Shown: piece after piece, positions 36,490-48,690 of the stretch
Layout: each line of letters begins with the position of its first letter
Numbering within the stretch: position 1 is the first letter of the stretch
Assembly (NCBI RefSeq): GCF_002288925.2
Contig: NW_022098063.1
Span: forward strand, 2,597,424 to 2,661,423
From: Delphinapterus leucas
Taxonomy: Eukaryota; Chordata; Mammalia; Artiodactyla; Monodontidae
Length of the DNA: 64,000 bases
Direction: 5' to 3'
Position numbers and translations under genes: made by a program
Notes under the pieces: generated by a model
Databases searched by the model: none
The model's input: the letters and a program-made list of their open reading frames with translations, nothing else
What the model was told of the DNA's origin: nothing

Positions 36490-37079
36490 GAACAAAAGGT
36501 CATTGCAAAAGGGAAAGCTAAACACAATGTGACATGAACAGTAAAAAGGTAATTAGCACCATTATCTCTTTCTTGCCAACTCTTGGGTAATAGAAAAGTA
36601 TGCGTGTGTATATACTTATGTATATAATTTTTAAAAGCTAATTTATGTTGCCTTTTGTTGTTTCTACTGTAATTAAAACTGGAATTAAATAGCAGAGGGT
36701 TATGAAGTTAAACAAAATACACAGTAACTGAATTCTAATGGAGAGTGATTCCTCTCTGGATCTATGCCTGAATCTTCCATCAGTGTGGAGGCGACTTATG
36801 AATGAACCCCTTGCTGCCAAGGAACTTTTTATCTCAGCCTCTAGCAGTCAGATTTCTAACTTCTCTAAGGACACTCTACTCCCTGGCTTCTTATGAAGTA
36901 GCCATTCAACCTCTCTTGCTGTGGAATAACAGAGTACAGGACTACCGTATCTTGAGTCACAACTTACAGCCTAATGTTACACATCCACGTTCTATTCACA
37001 TTTCTAGAGCATCCATCCTACTACCATTAAAAGAAGATCAGCACCACCTCATTACATTGAAACTGAACATTGTAATAGG
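36490..37079. other. Sequence upstream of the ERV 3' end, unresolved
   Basis: Partly covered by an open frame (36802-37257) without recognisable retroviral env or pol motifs. It could be decayed proviral interior or host DNA. Confidence 0.3.
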
Positions 37080-37687
37080 GAATAACATATCTGACTCCAT
37101 ATTAGATCTGTTTAAATTTTGTATTCTATTGCAAAACTTGTTCTCCTCAATGTTGAGGAGTATCAAAGAAAAGGGGGGAATTACAACCGAGCAGGGCCCT
37201 ATGGGGCCTTCCCTGGACAGGCCTTCCCCCATATGCTCTGCTTTAGCTCCTCTCTGAAGTACCTAGATAACAGTATTTGATGCACATTTCCTGAGTTGTT
37301 TTACAGATGTGAAACACCGTCCACCCACCACCACCAAATGGAAGATGTTAACTACTTGATGACCATGAGCACATAGCCCCAGGCTTCCTGAAGCCTAAGG
37401 ACTGATCATGTTAACCCTTGTGACACTGACACTGCCCTGTTACCTGACTACCAACCAATCAGAAAATTGTGCAGGAGCTGATCACACACCCTGAGGAACC
37501 ACCACCCACCCTAACCTGTCTTTTAAAAATGCTTGGCCGAAACCCTTCAGGGAGCTTGGGTTTTTTAGAGCATGAGCCACCCCTCTCTTTGCATGGCCCT
37601 GCAGTAAACCCTTCTCTGCTCCAAACTCCCTTGTTTGGTTTCTTTGGCCTCACTGTGCATCAGGCACATGAACTTACACTAACAACA
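37080..37687 (+). mobile_element. ERV1-like 3' end: polypurine tract plus LTR
   Basis: Proviral remnant. A polypurine tract (AAAGAAAAGGGGGGAA, 37165-37180) directly precedes an LTR of about 507 bp (37181-37687). The LTR carries a TATA-like TTTTAAAAAT (37521-37530) and an AGTAAA poly-A signal variant (37603-37608). Its 3' part (CTGCTCCAAACTCCC ... CACTGTGCATCAGGCAC) resembles artiodactyl class I LTRs. The LTR 5' TG is degenerate. No matching 5' LTR or complete viral gene was seen. Confidence 0.6.
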
Positions 37688-38144
37688 TCATGTTATGTGA
37701 AGCCCCTTCACGTAGGTTTCTATCACCTTTGATAGCACACCTGAATCCAACAGGGCAGCATGGGTGTTACATGCCCACTTCAGAGGCAAGACAGCCTGAA
37801 TCTCAACCTACATGGTCTGCCTAACCCAAGACAGTCAGCGAGGGGTGGACTTTGGATATTTCATGGTTTTTATTTGTCCACCATATTTATGTCATCAAAA
37901 ATTGAGTTGGAAAAAGAAATTGGACTGGATAAGATCCTTTATCATGATGACGATAATGACTTTCCACACAATAAAAACACAGATGTCACTATTTACAGAA
38001 AGTTAATGAAAGACAAGATTTCAAAAACTAAGGTGTTATTTACCTTAATTTTGTTTACGCATATGCCTAAGGTAATAAACATAGAACATAATGTGTTTCT
38101 TTGGTTGCCTGATTGGTTCACTTTTTAAAAAAGAAATAGTTTTA
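37688..38144. other. Unique sequence
   Basis: A 122-residue open frame (37760-38128) has no recognisable domain and is probably chance. Confidence 0.4.
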
Positions 38145-38555
38145 GATGGCAAGACAAACTAAACAATATAAAAAAGCCAAACAAAGGAAAATAAGTCTTC
38201 TATCCTCATTCCCACTCTCATCAGAGCAACGCATCTTATAGCTACATATCCCAACAGAATAAGATCACACACACACTACCTGAATGTATGGAGGACATCA
38301 TTTTATTTCAAACAAAAGGTAGCACGCTACACAGTTTTCTTCACCTTGGTTTTCACAAAGCAATAGAGCCTAGATAGTTTTCACTTTAGTATATTAACCT
38401 GCTTCTTTCTCAAGCTCTACAAGGTTTCTATTTTACGGATGTTCCATGTTTTATTGAAACTGTACCTAACAAAGGAAAATTTGTGATATTTCTGCCATTG
38501 TGCTATTACAAATAATGCATCAATAAACATCTTTATGTAGACATTTTTGTGTAAG
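38145..38555 (-). mobile_element. Old L1 fragment, antisense
   Basis: Reverse-complement L1M wording: GTGCTATTACAAATAATGCA, TCAATAAACATCTTTATGTAG. Frames broken. Confidence 0.5.
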
Positions 38556-38694
38556 TATGCAGATACCCTGGAATTATGGTAGTAAATTATATATATTTAA
38601 AATATCAGTGTTCATAAGTATGCAAACCCAAAGAACTTTGACCTTGCAATACAGTCTTTATTTATTGAGACTTCTTGAAATTGATAAGAAATGT

Positions 38695-39065
38695 AGTATA
38701 AAAGAAAATAAGTCAAATTCATATAAGCAGAGAGAACAGTGGTTGCCAGGGGCTGGAGGTGAGGGAAGGGAGAGATATTGATCAAAGAGTACAAGTTTCC
38801 AGTTACAAGATAAAGTCCTGGGGATCCTCAGGTACAGCATGGTGACTATATAGTTAATAATAGCATATTGTACACTTGAAATCAGAGAGTAGACCTTAAG
38901 CGTTCATACCACACACACCAAAAAAATGGTAACTATGTGAGGTGATGGACGTGTTTACTTCATAGTAGTAATCATTTCACTTGTATTATATGTATGACAG
39001 ACCATCACGTTGTACACTTGAAATATATACAATTTTATTTGTCAATTATTTACCAATAGAGCTGG
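38695..39065 (+). mobile_element. L1 3' UTR fragment, sense
   Basis: AGTGGTTGCCAGGGGCTGGAG, GGTGACTATATAGTTAATAA, ATTGTACACTTGAAATC and the final GTTGTACACTTGAAATATAT are typical of L1MA/L1MB 3' UTRs. It lies between two antisense L1 pieces. Confidence 0.8.
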
Positions 39066-39294
39066 AGAATAAAAGAAAGGAAAAGAAAGAAAAAATTCTC
39101 AGGGAGAAATGAGATTCAGAATTTTAATAGTTTAAGTGTAACCTGTCATTTTCTAATTTCACTTTTTACTTCCTTCCTATTTCCATTTAATATTTGAAAA
39201 ACAATGATGTTGGAGAAAAAGTTTATCACTTGTTTCATATACATACATATAAAATTTCTAATTGTGTCTATTAAACATTAATAAAAAACCCACA

Positions 39295-39496
39295 TGGGGC
39301 TTCCCTAGTGGCGCAGTGGTTGGGGGTCCGCCTGCCGATGCGGGTGATGCGGGTTCGTGCCCCGGTCCGGGAAGATCCCGCATGCCGCGGAGCGGCTGGG
39401 CCCGTGGGCCGTGGCCGCTGGGCCTGCACATCTGGAGCCTGTGCTCCACGGCAGGGGAGGCCACGGCAGTGAGAGGCCCACGTACCGAAAAAAAAA
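39295..39496 (+). mobile_element. CHR-type SINE, sense, with 12-bp target duplication
   Basis: Full copy rich in retained CpG. AAAAAACCCACA repeats at 39283-39294 and 39497-39508. Confidence 0.95.
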
Positions 39497-39779
39497 AAAA
39501 AACCCACAAAATTACCATATAAACTTTGTTTTGATGTAAAAAATTATGTATATATGATTAGTAAATTCATTTTTTAAAAAAGTAAAACCTTCCTCTCTCA
39601 CAGACATAGCTCTGATAGGACATTCTCCAAAAAATAACCACTGTAAGATTCTTATAAATCCTTCTAGGTAAAGTCTAGGGGGTGGGGGGGGAGTAAACAT
39701 AGGCAAATAATCTATATATGTGTATATGTATAAATGTATGTATTTTCACACACAATATAAAAGTATGTATATTATTCAT

Positions 39780-40215
39780 AATTTTCGGTATCTTATGTTT
39801 CCATTTAATGATGTACTTTGAAGATATTTACATACCAGCACATACAGATCTACTTCATTTTTAAAAGAAGTATCTGGTACACCTTTACATGAATAGTGAA
39901 GCATAATTCATTCATCCAGTTCCCTCTGAAGGACACTTTAATTGTATCAGTCTTATTGATACTCTAAACAATCCTTCAATGAACAATGTTCACTGGGATA
40001 ATTTCTGTAAATATATCCATAGGGTAAATTTTGTATCAATGTACATTTGTATTTTTAATATATATGTTTTTATCTACATATACTCCTGACAATGAAACAT
40101 GAACCTGCACATTTCTCCAAATCCTCACTAGTACTTGGTATCATCAAATTTTGCATTTTTTTGCAAAGGAAAAAAATGACATTTTATTCTTGTTTAGATG
40201 TGCAATTAATCCTGA
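39780..40215 (-). mobile_element. Old L1 fragment, antisense
   Basis: Matches reverse-complement L1M order: CATACAGATCTACTTCATTT, AATCCTTCAATGAACAATG, and CATTTCTCCAAATCCTCAC. Non-coding. A G-rich patch (39670-39691) lies upstream. Confidence 0.5.
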
Positions 40216-40929
40216 AAGAGTGTGAGATTCACATTTCCCCCCCTGCCCCCGACACCAAACTACCAGTTCAAACCTCTCACCATTTTCTATTGGGTTGAAT
40301 TTGATGTCCTGCTTAGCAAGTTCTTTGTCCCTTCTTCCTTCCAGAGTCATTTCTTTTCTAACTTTTTTCCATTTGGAATTTACGTTGGTATAGGAGTGAG
40401 GCAGGAATGTTGCTCCATTCTCCTCTATCTACACAAGCACTTAATGCTTTCCAACCAAACCATTGAGTAATATCCTTTTTCCTGAAGATCTGAAGTGGCA
40501 CCTGTATTGCAAACTATATCCCCATACATATTTGGAACTACATCTGACCTCTCCATCATAGACATTCCTAGTATCCATGACATTCCTAACCAATGCTTCT
40601 CAACTCCCTGAGGTTAGGCCCAAGGACTTCATTTCCAGGCTGAGACGGGGAGAATAACTATGTGCCATTCTTCAGACTTGCTCATCCTGCTGTGAAGACT
40701 GAAGAAAAGCTCTATTTTGCAACTAATGCTGCTAGAACCTACAGGAGTCCACATGAGATTGGGTCCCTGAGAGAAACCTACCGCTGAGCCACCTGCTACT
40801 CCACTGACCGAAAACAAACTTAGAGCACGAGCAAAGAGAGAAATCTCATTGTGTAAGTGCCTAGGATTACAGGTTGTTTTTTTATTTGTTTGTTTTGGTT
40901 TTTTAACCTAGCCTATTCCAGTTAATGCA
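40216..40929. other. Unique sequence
   Basis: No gene recognised; short frames without motifs. Confidence 0.4.
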
Positions 40930-41520
40930 TTCTGATTTTCCTTGATTTATCTATTTCTTCCATGTGGTCAAATATACAGTTATAGTCATTTTTTTTTTGA
41001 AGTATCTTTCAGGTTATTCTCCTCTATTTTCTTCTCAGAATTTTTCTAGCTGGTCTTATTATACTTCTCAAGATAAATTTTAGCATTGTTTCAGGTCCTG
41101 AAAAATCACTATCGATATTTTCATAGGGATTAGATGGATGTATAAATTCATTTAGACAAAGTTGACACTCTTAATAGAGGTTCAAAGCAGTTTTCCACAT
41201 AGCTCTTCACAATTTTTGTTATGTTTACATAGTAATATTTTAACTTTTAGGTTGCTTTTAGAAATGAGATCTTTCAGCTATATTTTCTAACTAATTATTG
41301 TTTATATAGCAGAAAGCAATTGATTTTTAGAACTGTTAATTTACTGATTTCTCTTAATCTTGTATTTCCCCACTCAATTGTTTCAGTGTGTTCCATGTAA
41401 ATAATATCTCTGCAAATAATTATTTCTTTTCTCTTCATTTCAAATATTTTACACCCTATTTCTCTAACAATATTAGCTACTATTTTTTAGAACAGTGGTG
41501 GAAAATAGTGTCACTAGAAA
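40930..41520 (-). mobile_element. Very old LINE-like sequence, antisense
   Basis: T-rich sequence reminiscent of reverse-complement LINE ORF2 (TAAATTTTAGCATTGTTTC, TTTTCATAGGGATTAGATGG). Similarity is low. Confidence 0.35.
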
Positions 41521-44308
41521 CAAACTCAAAGCAAAGACAGACAAAATTGGAAAACACAGGGAAAGAAGAAGCAAAGGAAATCCACATATGAAACAAAAAA
41601 TGTGAGCTTGGGAATTCATAGAAAAGACAAGGACTTGATTTAAATCTAGAGGAAACAGGCTTCATACTCATGAATTTTTAAGGTAATGGTTTATTTTTAA
41701 TTGACACACACTGAAAAAGAAGAGGTAAAAAGGTACCAAAAGCTGGAGTCAATATAACGCAAAAGGATATACTCAGCGCTGTTACTGTTAAAGCATATCT
41801 AATAAACTGTCTTTTAAAAAATTCCATTTAACTCATGTGACCCACATTATTTAACAATGTGTTTTGATTTTTTTCTCTCCTTAGTTTCTGACTCTCCTGG
41901 TCTGTGTCTCCTTCCTTCTTTGTCTATCTCCCTCTCCTTTTGCTTTCTCTATGAATTTTGGTGCTACTTCTACTTGCCTCCAATTAGCAGCTGTTTCTTT
42001 AACATTATGCCTTTTTGGGAAAAAAAAGAGTCCTGCTTTTTTTTCCCCCCTAATGCTTCCATTTTGAAACTTTCAATAATGTGGTTTTAGGCAGACTATA
42101 CTCCCAGATTTGCCCTTGCATCGTGATAGAGAGCATTTCAGCCCTAGCCAGTGGTGTGCCCATGGAAACTGGGAGTCATTGTATCCTAGGAAACTACGGC
42201 AACCAACAGAGACAAACTGAAAACAGGCCCGTTGTCATTATTTTTTTTAAACAAGTAAAAGATGTGAGTATTCTCTACAATGAATCCAACTGCCATTTGC
42301 CAAAAAGAAGATGCAATTCAAGTCAGCCCCAATAATTAGAACAATGGAGTATCTAAAAGTGCATATATATGATTTTATCCCTAATGCTTTATAGCAATCA
42401 ACACTTAAGTTGGTTCCTAAAATAACCAAGATTATTAAACAGATATGATCAGCTGTTATGAGCAACCTCTAACACAGTGTTATTAAATACACTGCACCCT
42501 CCAATGTTTTAGCTGTTTATCGATATACACAGATAAGTGGTTGTTAATGTAGCACAAAGATGTCCAGAGAGAATTCTGATTTCTTCTGTGGCTCTATATA
42601 TCTAAAATTATTTGAACAATGAATTTACATTCTTACCACTCAGTTTTGGCCTCTCCACATGCATTCAACATTTAGCCCCCAATTTTATTTACAGTCTTCC
42701 TCAGACTCAACTCAATAGTTTAGCTGTCTAATCAAACCAAGTTAATGAGAAGCCATATAGGACATCCATGTAGACATAGCAACTATTATTTTGACAAATG
42801 AGTTTACAGCATGAAAGCAGAACTCCCACTGCATTGCAGTTTGTCTAAGTTCATTTATTTTGCATATCACAGAAACTTTGCCTCTAAAACTTCTCTCCCC
42901 AAGAAAATCTGGGTCATACATTTCCTTTTGCCTTACAGAGCTGGGAGAAATGCTTACAAGAGTCTCCCTGTGTGTGTGTGTGCGTGTACACATGTGTATT
43001 AATGCTTTTAACCTTACCTTTTTTCTTTACATGTCATGTGACATTTATTAAGCTCTAGCGGCTCCCGGAAAACAAAGATGAGAGAAGAGTCTAGAGTATT
43101 ATGGTGGCGCTTTGTAAACTGAAGGGTATACTCCCAAAAGTAGTGCTACACAGAGGGAAAAATCAGTAAGATCCTTAGTAGAAGCCAATGATAGTAAACA
43201 GCTATTATGTGTAGAAGCTCATGCATTTGATAAAATCAGGTCTATTCCTTGGTTAGAGCAGAAAATCAGAAAAGTTGAACATATGAGCATTTTTAACTTA
43301 AATTTTTAAAAAGTAATTCACAAATATTAATATGAGAACAAAGCCTTTCCTTTGATAACGAGCCCACTGATTAGATTTCCCTATCTTCTACCTTGGAATA
43401 ATTACATTACCTATAATCTCAAGTTTTAGTTCTTTAAGGAACATTGAAAAACTTAATACCCTTGTAAAACGGTGTTAAGTATAAAATCTTTATAGATTTT
43501 TACTAGTTTCAACCTTTCACAATTTTCTTGCCAATATCTATTTTGGCAGCATTATTTATTAGCAATTTTCCTTTCCAAAATTTTATTTCATAGAAAATAT
43601 TGTCTTTATTTCCAAACATTTGTATTGGTTTATATAATATTCCATTAAATTACATAAGTTTAATCACAAACAACTAGAATAAACAGGTTTGGGAGCAAGC
43701 ACAATTGATCATTAATAATCAGGAGGGAGCAGAATTATGCAGACACACTAGGGAGTAGCCTACTATACATGAACACTCAGAGTAGAATGAAAAATAGTGT
43801 ATGTTTTAGAGTGGAAATCAAAAGGTGTGAGTTGTGCTGACACTAGTAAAAAAAAGAAAAATTCTATTGCACACACTCAATTTGAGGGTGGGAGGCTGTA
43901 TAGGTGGTACCTCAGTGGTGCACAGGTTCCCATGTGAATGCAGGGACTGGGCCAGAAGTTTGGCACATCAACCTGTTCTCCAGTTGATGCTTAATAAGCT
44001 TAGGAGACCATCATAAACACAAAATAGGTAGTCCACAGATGTTGTGTGTTCACAAACACCAAAATCTGTTTTACTCAGGTGTAGCTCAATAAGGACAAAA
44101 TAAAGAATTGGGTCTATTCAAATAAAGTACAAGCCATGAAAGAAGAAATAATATTCTGAAGATTCAAAAGGAAAAAAGTGTCTTTGAAAAAATGGTCTGT
44201 ATCATGGAGATAAACATTTCTAAAAACTGTCTGGCTCACAATAATGCAAAATAAAGCTGAGAATAAAACTTTAAGAGATATAACAGATACATGAAAAAAG
44301 AATGCTTT
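41521..44308. other. Long unique stretch
   Basis: No gene recognised. Contains a pyrimidine-rich tract at 41868-41960, a (TG)n/(AC) alternation at 42967-42995, and short frames without motifs. Confidence 0.4.
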
Positions 44309-44443
44309 GAGTACGTGGTGAGCTGGGCTCTGGGGCTGCCTGGGCAGCCCTTGGTAGGGGGCAGGGAGCTGGGCACAGGCAATATGGTCCTGGCACCCTA
44401 TGAGGAGACGGTAGGAATGGGCCTAAAAAAAACTTTTTTAACA
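44309..44443 (+). mobile_element. GC-rich insert with possible 8-bp target duplication
   Basis: A GC-rich island within an AT-rich context. AATGCTTT occurs at 44301-44308 and again at 44444-44451, and the insert ends in an A-rich stretch, as an L1-mobilised RNA copy would. It contains a GC hairpin (GGGCTGCC-TG-GGCAGCCC, 44333-44350). Source RNA not recognised. Confidence 0.35.
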
Positions 44444-45099
44444 AATGCTTTTAATTAAAGTATTTTTAAGGTTTTTTTAAAAAGAATATTTTCCTAAGGA
44501 ATAATGTCTTAAAAGAAAAACACTGAAGTTCACTTTGGAGTCAACAAATAGAAAAAGAGCTTGTGAAAATTCAAATCTGAGACATAAAAGGAAAACCCCA
44601 ATTATGTTTCCCAAATTCAGAAGAAAATAATAGGAAAAAAGTTTATAGACATAAAAGACAGAGAAATAAAAATAACTGGATAATTTGGGTTCCTAGAGAA
44701 TAGAAGGGAATGAGTGGAACAAAAATATTCACAGATATAATAGAAGAAAATTTCCTGAGCTAACTAAAAGATCTGTGTAGGCAAAGTGAATGGCTCACTG
44801 CATCTCTGGGGAAAATTGTGTTCATACATATTGGTTTTGCCCTTCTCCACCTTATCCTATTCCTTTTTTATTTACCTAAAAAGAAGAAACAAAGCAACAC
44901 TGCATATCATTTCTAGTATTATCTCATATAATGCTAAAAGTACTAGCCAATGAAATTAGAAACTAAGGTAAAGTAAATTATAGCCTTTATAATAATAATA
45001 TAAAATTAGTAGTATTCTCAGATATGATGTATCCTTGAAAAACTCATAGAATTAACCACCATCATCATAGTAAAATATTAGAACAGGTGACTGATTAAA

Positions 45100-45330
45100 A
45101 GTATAACACTAAAGTCAGACTGTTTTTTCAAATCCAAACTCTGTTATATACTTATCTCTAACATCAGACAATTTAATCTTTTCAAACTTTAGTTTCTTTA
45201 TATGCAAAATAGATCTAAATTTGTACCCAACTCAAGAGTATTGTCAGAATTAAATTATATAATTGTACAAAATTCCTTGCCATAGTATTTCACACCTGAG
45301 TAGAGTTCAGTATGTTAGCTCTTACTAATA
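45100..45330 (+). mobile_element. MIR SINE, decayed, within the L1
   Basis: Recognised by TCAAATCCAAACTCTG, CTTTAGTTTCTTTATATGC and the final CATAGTATTTCACACCTG. Strongly diverged. Confidence 0.5.
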
Positions 45331-46082
45331 TTAATAATTTCCTATATGCCAACAATAAATAGGTGGAAAATATGGGGGGAATATTGTTAATAAGTAACAA
45401 AAAATACATATATAAAAATATTAAAGTTTTGCTGAAAGGCGTAGAAGAAAGTGGAATAAATGTTGCACACTCCTGAACAGAAAGACATTGTTTTAAAATG
45501 TTATTTTCTCACTAAACTGCTGTAAAGTTTAACAGAATCACAATTCCAATGGGAACTTCTGAAGATGAAAGATAATATTCATGATCATCTAGAAAAAAGA
45601 AATGCAAAAATAAACTAGAGCTTTTTTTAAAGATGAGAAATGAGGGGGAAATTATCCCATTGGTTAAAACATATTATAAAGCTAAAGTAATTAAAACTCA
45701 TTGACACAGTAAAAAAAAAAAAAAAAAGTAGAAGACATATTGCTAGATCAAAATGGAAAACCAATAAACAGGCCAAAAGTATATATATGAAAGTACTATT
45801 TCAAATAAAAAGAGAAAATGACAGATTATTTAATAAGTTATGCTTTAAAAAGCTGTCTATTTGGGGCAAAAAAGATTTACTTTAAATCTTACCCTAGAGT
45901 AAATTCCAGATAGTTTAACAATCTAAATATGAAAAGAGAACTATGAAATATTTTAAAACATACAGATAAATATTTATATAATATTTGGTGACAAAGTATT
46001 TTTTTCTTTCCAAAAATGTGACCATAAGCAGAAATCTTTAAGGAAAAAAATGAACTGATTTGACTATGCACAAACTAAATAT

Positions 46083-46098
46083 ACACACACACACACAG
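46083..46098 (+). repeat. Short (AC)n repeat
   Basis: Seven to eight AC units at the L1 end. Confidence 0.85.
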
Positions 46099-46120
46099 AG
46101 TTTCATTTCCACTTAGAATG

Positions 46121-46829
46121 TAGAAAGCTGTACGTGAACATCACTCCCAACTAAACAGTGAGAAAGAAAACAGATAATCTACAAACCAGTAACTTTTCTG
46201 GAGCTGAACATGTCAGGCAAACAAATGAACAAAAAGTTCCAAAGAGGAGCTAGCCCTTCCTAGGAGAGGCAAAACGTATCAACTGTTTCAGCTTTGACAG
46301 AGTAAGAAATAGCCAGCATACAAGCAGGTAAGAAGAAATCATCTGATATTGCTAAAAATTCATAAAGGCCAACTATGGGCTAGAATTCAAGATGAAATAG
46401 CTGGAAACTCCAGACTCATGGGAGGCTGCATTCTCTGGCTAGCTCCTTTCCCACAAAGAAGCCTGGATGCAGGGCGGGGGAGACAAAAGAACTCCGACCA
46501 CCAGTGTGAGGCCAGCCTGTGGGAGGTGATCCACAGCTGCTGGGGGAGAGGCACAAAATATTACCGACTTCCCCTGTCCCTTTTCTCCTAAGAACTGAAT
46601 GCTGGCAGAGGGCACAAACCTTTGTCCCTCCCATCCTCAGGGCCCAGGCAGTCATCCACTGCTTTCCAGGAGAGTCAGGAAGCCCTTCTTCCCACAGGAT
46701 ATTGCCAAGAATCTATTGCCATTGGACAAGGCATACAAGCAAAATGTTCTGCCCTGGGGGAGGCACAGAGAACTCAACTCCCTCCTTACCACTGTCACAT
46801 GTACCCACCCTGGCCTTTTATGTTCACAT
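46121..46829 (+). other. GC-richer stretch, possibly an old L1 5' region
   Basis: Starts GAACATCACTCCCAACTAAACAG and later becomes GC-rich (46430-46790) with overlapping open frames. The layout resembles an L1M 5' region, but I could not confirm it. No protein motif seen. Confidence 0.3.
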
Positions 46830-47230
46830 AACATAAAATTAACCATTTTAATGTATACAGTTCAGTGGCATTCAGCACATTTACAATGTTCTGCAGAAAT
46901 CACCCTTATCTTATTCCAGAACATCTTCAACCTCCCCAAAAAGCTCTGTACCCATTAAGCAGTCACTCTCCATCACCCTAGCCGCCATTAATCTGCTTTC
47001 TGTCTCTTTGGATTTATCTATTCTTGGTATTTTATACAAATGGAATCTTACACTATGTAGCCTTTTTTGTGTCTGTCTTCCTTTACTTAGCCTAATGTTT
47101 TCAAGGTTCATCCACATTGTAGTATGCATCAGTACTTCATTCCTTTTTATGGCTGAATAATATTCCAACGTAGAGATATACCACATTTTATTTCTCCATT
47201 CACCAGTTGATGAACAATTGGATTATTTCT
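46830..47230 (-). mobile_element. Old L1 3' end, antisense
   Basis: The minus strand carries the ORF2 C-terminus (residual EYYSAIKRNE) and 3' UTR (TGAACATAACATAAAATTAACC on the plus strand at its end). Frame broken after about 90 residues. Confidence 0.85.
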
Positions 47231-47235
47231 CCCTT

Positions 47236-47600
47236 TTTGACCTCAGCAATTTAGCACTAGCCGTTGCACTATCTGGAATCCTCTTCTCCAAGATCACTAC
47301 AAAGCCAGCTCCTTGTCATTCAGGTCTCAGCATAGATGTTATCTCTTTAAAGGAGTCTTTCCTGATCACCTTTCCAATACAGCTTCCCAGTCATTTGTTG
47401 TCCCAATCTCAACATAGCACTTCTCGCTATCTAAGATTACTTTGCATGCATTTCAGTTCCCCCTTCCGACTGGAATTATATCCTTACCTCATGTAAGAAG
47501 GGAACTTTCTGTCTTGTTTTACTCTGACACCCCCATCCCTTGAACAGTCCCTGGTACATAGTAGGCATTTCATGAATATCTATTACATGAATGAAAAAAT
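47236..47600 (+). mobile_element. L2 LINE 3' end
   Basis: Good L2 order: CTGGAATCCTCTTCTCCAAG, CATTCAGGTCTCAGCATAG, GAGTCTTTCCTGATCACC, and CTGGTACATAGTAGGCATTTC ending in GAATG repeats. Confidence 0.85.
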
Positions 47601-47639
47601 AAACACAATAAAATACACAATGTGTTTTGCCTATCAGCT

Positions 47640-48230
47640 TGCCAAAAATCTAAAGAACACAGTGGAACATTAAGAAAAGAGCAGTGCTATACTGCTGGAG
47701 AGAAGTCAAAATGACAAACTTTCTTGAGGGCAATTTGGCAATAAGTATTTAAAAGCTGAAAACTGCACATTCTTCCGTGCCAGCCATCAATTTCTGTATA
47801 TTTATACTGAAGAACAAGATTTCAAAGATGTGAGCTGAAGGATATTTTGCAGCATTTTAAAAATAGCAAGATGAAGAATATCTATAATACCCAGCCATAG
47901 GAAACTAGTCCTGCTACAGGGCATCAATACAAGGAACTCTACCGGCCATTAAAAGAGATGTCATGTGTACGTATTTATTGGTGTGAAAATACATTCATGA
48001 ATTTTTGTCAATTAAGAAAGCTGGTTACAAAAAAGTATAGAGAGAAGGATCTAATGTTGGTAAAAATTATGTATATGGTAATGAGAAAGGGAAAGTAAGA
48101 GGCCAAAATGATTAAAGTTATCATTGGGCTATGTGATGGTAAGCAGGTTTGTTCTTTTGGCTCAGTTTTTGTTCTTAAGTCTTCTAAAAGTTTTATTATG
48201 TTTGTAAAAACAAATGTCAATAAATAGGAA
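47640..48230 (+). mobile_element. Old L1 3' end
   Basis: L1M/L1ME-like: GGCAATTTGGCAATAAGTA, GCACATTCTTCCGTGCCAGC and ACCGGCCATTAAAAGAGATG, followed by an A-rich 3' UTR. Broken frame. Confidence 0.65.
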
Positions 48231-48434
48231 TAACCTCAGGTGTATAATTCTTCTCTTGGAGACGTAATCAGAAGTAAGGCATTTATCTGGGCATGTATAT
48301 AATTTAAGCAAACACCAAACTGTGTAGGAATTTTCTGAATTTCAGAATATTTAGAGTCTCTGTATTGACGCTCACCATTATTAGCACCCTAAGTACGATG
48401 AATCATTTTTCCTCTTAAAATTCTCCAGTTCTAA

Positions 48435-48672
48435 GGGGTGGGGGAGGGATGGACTGGGAGTTTGGGATTAGCAGATGCAAACTAGTATATACAGAATGGA
48501 TAAACAACAAGGTCCTACCGTATAGCACAGGGAACTATACAATATCCTGTGATAAACCATAATGGAAAAGAATATAAAAAAGAATGTATATATGTGTGTG
48601 TGTGTGTGTGTGTAACTGAATCACTTTGACAACACTGTAAATCAACTATACTTCAATTAAACAAAACAAAGA
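48435..48672 (+). mobile_element. 5'-truncated L1 3' UTR with 18-bp target duplication
   Basis: Begins in the G-rich tract (48435-48458) and ends with AACTATACTTCAATTAAAC. Duplications AAAATTCTCCAGTTCTAA (48417-48434) and AAAATTTTCCAATTCTAA (48673-48690) match at 16 of 18 positions. Contains (TG)n at 48592-48613. Confidence 0.92.
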
Positions 48673-48690
48673 AAAATTTTCCAATTCTAA

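Larger units (their letters stand above)
44480..46120 (+). mobile_element. Old L1, ORF1 and ORF2 remnants, sense
   Basis: ORF1-like wording around 44620-44800 and ORF2-like wording from 44880 (ATGCCAACAATAAATAGG, GGTTAAAACATATTATAAAG). Interrupted by a MIR at 45100-45330. Contains A17 at 45711-45727. All frames broken. Confidence 0.6.

Noticed and set aside
36375..36490. Exon-like minus-strand frame with CpGs and splice-like ends (peptide DPVYFNIPGILRANDEWYFG)
   Set aside because: The DNA aligns with a common decayed mammalian DNA-transposon phrase (GCATCCCTGGCC...), so the frame is a repeat by-product.
36802..37257. 151-codon plus-strand frame as retroviral env
   Set aside because: Its end runs through the polypurine tract into the LTR and no env, pol or gag motif is visible.
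46349..46958. Overlapping frames in a GC-richer block
   Set aside because: Likely old L1 5' region followed by an antisense L1 3' end. No protein-family signal.
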